Part shown: one piece after another, positions 62,366-64,000 of the stretch | Numbering within the stretch: position 1 is the stretch's first letter | Layout of the letters: every line of letters starts with the position of its first letter | Source: Neospora caninum Liverpool | Taxonomy: Eukaryota > Apicomplexa > Conoidasida > Eucoccidiorida > Sarcocystidae | Assembly (NCBI RefSeq): GCF_000208865.1 | Contig: NC_018390.1 | Location: forward strand, 4,048,270 to 4,112,269 | Length of the DNA: 64,000 nucleotides | Reading direction: 5' to 3' | Translations under genes and position numbers: made by a program | Notes under the pieces: model-generated | The model's database searches: none | The model's input: only the letters and a program-made list of their open reading frames with translations | Told to the model about the DNA's origin: nothing

Positions 62366-64000
62366 GACGCAAGAAATCGACACCGACTGCACTCGCAGTG
62401 CCTGGGGGGGGGGGGTCGTCTTGAGGCTCAAAAGACGCACGCCTTTCTCGATCTGCGCGCGCAGTCTGTCGGTTTTCTCCCTCTTGGTTGCTAAAAAGAC
62501 CTCTCGAAGAGACGCCCAGGGAAAACAGGCTTTTCATTCCTTTTATGTCCATGAAGCCGATTCTCTGCGAGCGCCTCTCCGGGCGCCGAGACGCCTGGCC
62601 TTTCTGGATTTCCCCCGCTCTTCTGCGTGTGCGCCTCCTGTTCAGCGGCATCGGCATTTCGGCGGTCCCCTTCCCGGTCAAAGCAGTGAGGTGGCGGCAT
62701 CCCTCCCCCGATCCCTCGTTGGCCTGGCACTGTCGACGAGGCGTCGTGGGCGCAGAGACAGCCGCGCCGCAAAACGGAGGCTCTGGAAGAGACAGCCTCG
62801 GAAAAGATGACGCACAAGAGACAGGCGGGACGCAAAAGACAGGAGCAACGATGAACCGCGACGAGCTTGGAGGGACGGAGGCGCGCGGCGATGCCAGGGC
62901 CGACGAAGAGAGCGCTGAGAGAGCGAGGATCTCAAAGCTGTTGTGGCGAACAGAAGCGAGCGCGTCCTGGGGCTCTGTTCTCCCCACAGACCTCCACTTT
63001 CCAGCGCGCTTTCACCCGACTCGAAGGGAATTCTCAGAGAGCTTTCCGCTCCAGAGGGAGCGACGGAGCGGCCTGTGTACATCCATCAAACGCAGTCGCC
63101 TGCCGCGGGGACTCGAGCCCCTCGGAGGCGTGTGAAGCGGCGAGAAAACGGAGACAGCGAGGGCAGCGAGGCACGCAGATGCAGGCGTCTCTGACTTTTT
63201 TTTTTTGGGCGAGAGACGCGCGCCTCGTCGGAAGAGCGCAGCCCCTGGAGGGACCAGAGCCGAGGCGGTCGATTGGGTTAGTTCCTAAAAGGAAACCGAG
63301 ACTTGCGAGACGCCCACGTCACGAAGCGACAGAGGAATGCCTCCAAGGAAAATCGCACTTTCTCGCTCGACAACATGTATATATTTGTCTACACATGTGC
63401 ATGTGGGTGCAAATGGATTGGCGCATGTGAACAGGGAAATATGAAAGCGCCCTGGTGGTTGTCCAGGGTATGTGTTGAGGTTCCAATTTGTTCAGACTCC
63501 CGTTTATTTCCGCCCTTTTGGGCCCCAAGTTTTCTCCGAGTTTCTCTGGGGGACAAAGATATCGCAGTGCACAGGCACGTGCCGGGTTGTGGCGCGTTTG
63601 CGTGGCTCGAAGGCAGAGATCTTTGCGCTTCCGCGCCGGCTGTTTAGAGCCAAGAAACACGACTAAAACGACTTAGCGGACTTCCCTGGAAAGCGTCTCT
63701 CAGTCTCCTGCGCCTTGACGCGCCGCACCTGCGGGAGACACCTTGCAACGAACTCAAACGCCACTCGCCTCCATTCCCTCCGCACTCTCTCGCTCTTTCT
63801 GTTCTCACCGACCTTCTCACAAAAGGACTGTGTTCTGGAGAGCTCTCCAGCTGCCGCGACCTATCGGCTTTTGCCTCTCTCCGTGGACGTCTCTTGCCTC
63901 CTTTGCTGGCTAAGCGTATACCCGCATCTCCCTACTTTCCGGGTGTACGCGCGTGTGGAGATAACTGGGTCAGAGACTATATTTGAGTAGGCGGTATCTT
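62366..64000. other. Unassigned right end of window
   Basis: Open frames on both strands at 62.3-63.4 kb have Arg/Ala/Ser-rich composition with no motif I recognise. The plus frame near 62.85 kb (MNRDELGGTEARGDARAD) is the more protein-like, but no splice structure could be established. Nothing was seen in 63.4-64.0 kb. Confidence 0.4.

Overview
The window is nuclear DNA of a coccidian apicomplexan, most like the Toxoplasma/Neospora/Hammondia group. The support is: eukaryotic housekeeping genes broken by many GT-AG introns of roughly 100-1000 bases; very long low-complexity Ser/Pro/Arg/Glu-rich extensions in otherwise conserved proteins; many TGCATGC motifs in flanks; a six-cysteine SRS (SAG1-related) surface-protein domain; and dense (TA)n and GA/CT simple repeats. 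I cannot fix the species from sequence alone. Two runs of exactly 100 N (496-595 and 37301-37400) are scaffold gaps of unknown size.

Layout, left to right. 280-388 (-): one exon of a U2AF large-subunit-like splicing factor, running off the left edge. 2386-5087 (-): ribosomal protein uL13 (L13a), four exons, with a ribosomal-protein promoter motif upstream. 7619-14983 (-): a NIMA-related protein kinase with a tail of about 1260 residues. 16482 to about 19190 (-): an unrecognised gene of at least 15 small exons, reconstructed here from splice sites and phase. 19319-20802 (-): RTF2. 22342-27863 (-): a TPR + SET/MYND (SMYD-like) + ankyrin + polyproline fusion with degenerate SET catalytic motifs. 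29258-29330 (+): tRNA-Thr(AGT). 32864-35434 (-): UTP23. 36783-37300 (+): an SRS-domain fragment ending at a gap. 37401-37936: an inverted, nearly identical copy of part of UTP23. 38503-49328 (-): SART3/Prp24-like U4/U6 recycling factor, 13 exons. 51642-57339 (+): 26S proteasome subunit RPN3/PSMD3, 11 exons. 58804-59287 (+) and 60918-62365 (+): two small three-exon genes with no recognised family. 62366-64000: nothing I can assign.

The genes do not form a pathway-specific cluster. Several belong to core RNA or ribosome biology (U2AF, SART3, UTP23, L13a), with proteasome, replication-termination and kinase genes between them, as is usual for a eukaryotic chromosome arm. The accessory interest is the UTP23-SRS interval (32-38 kb), which combines a surface-antigen fragment, a gap and an inverted duplication, and the small multi-exon genes that ORF scanning does not show. 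Exon boundaries were placed by hand from GT/GC-AG sites, reading phase and similarity to remembered family sequences; no database search was run.
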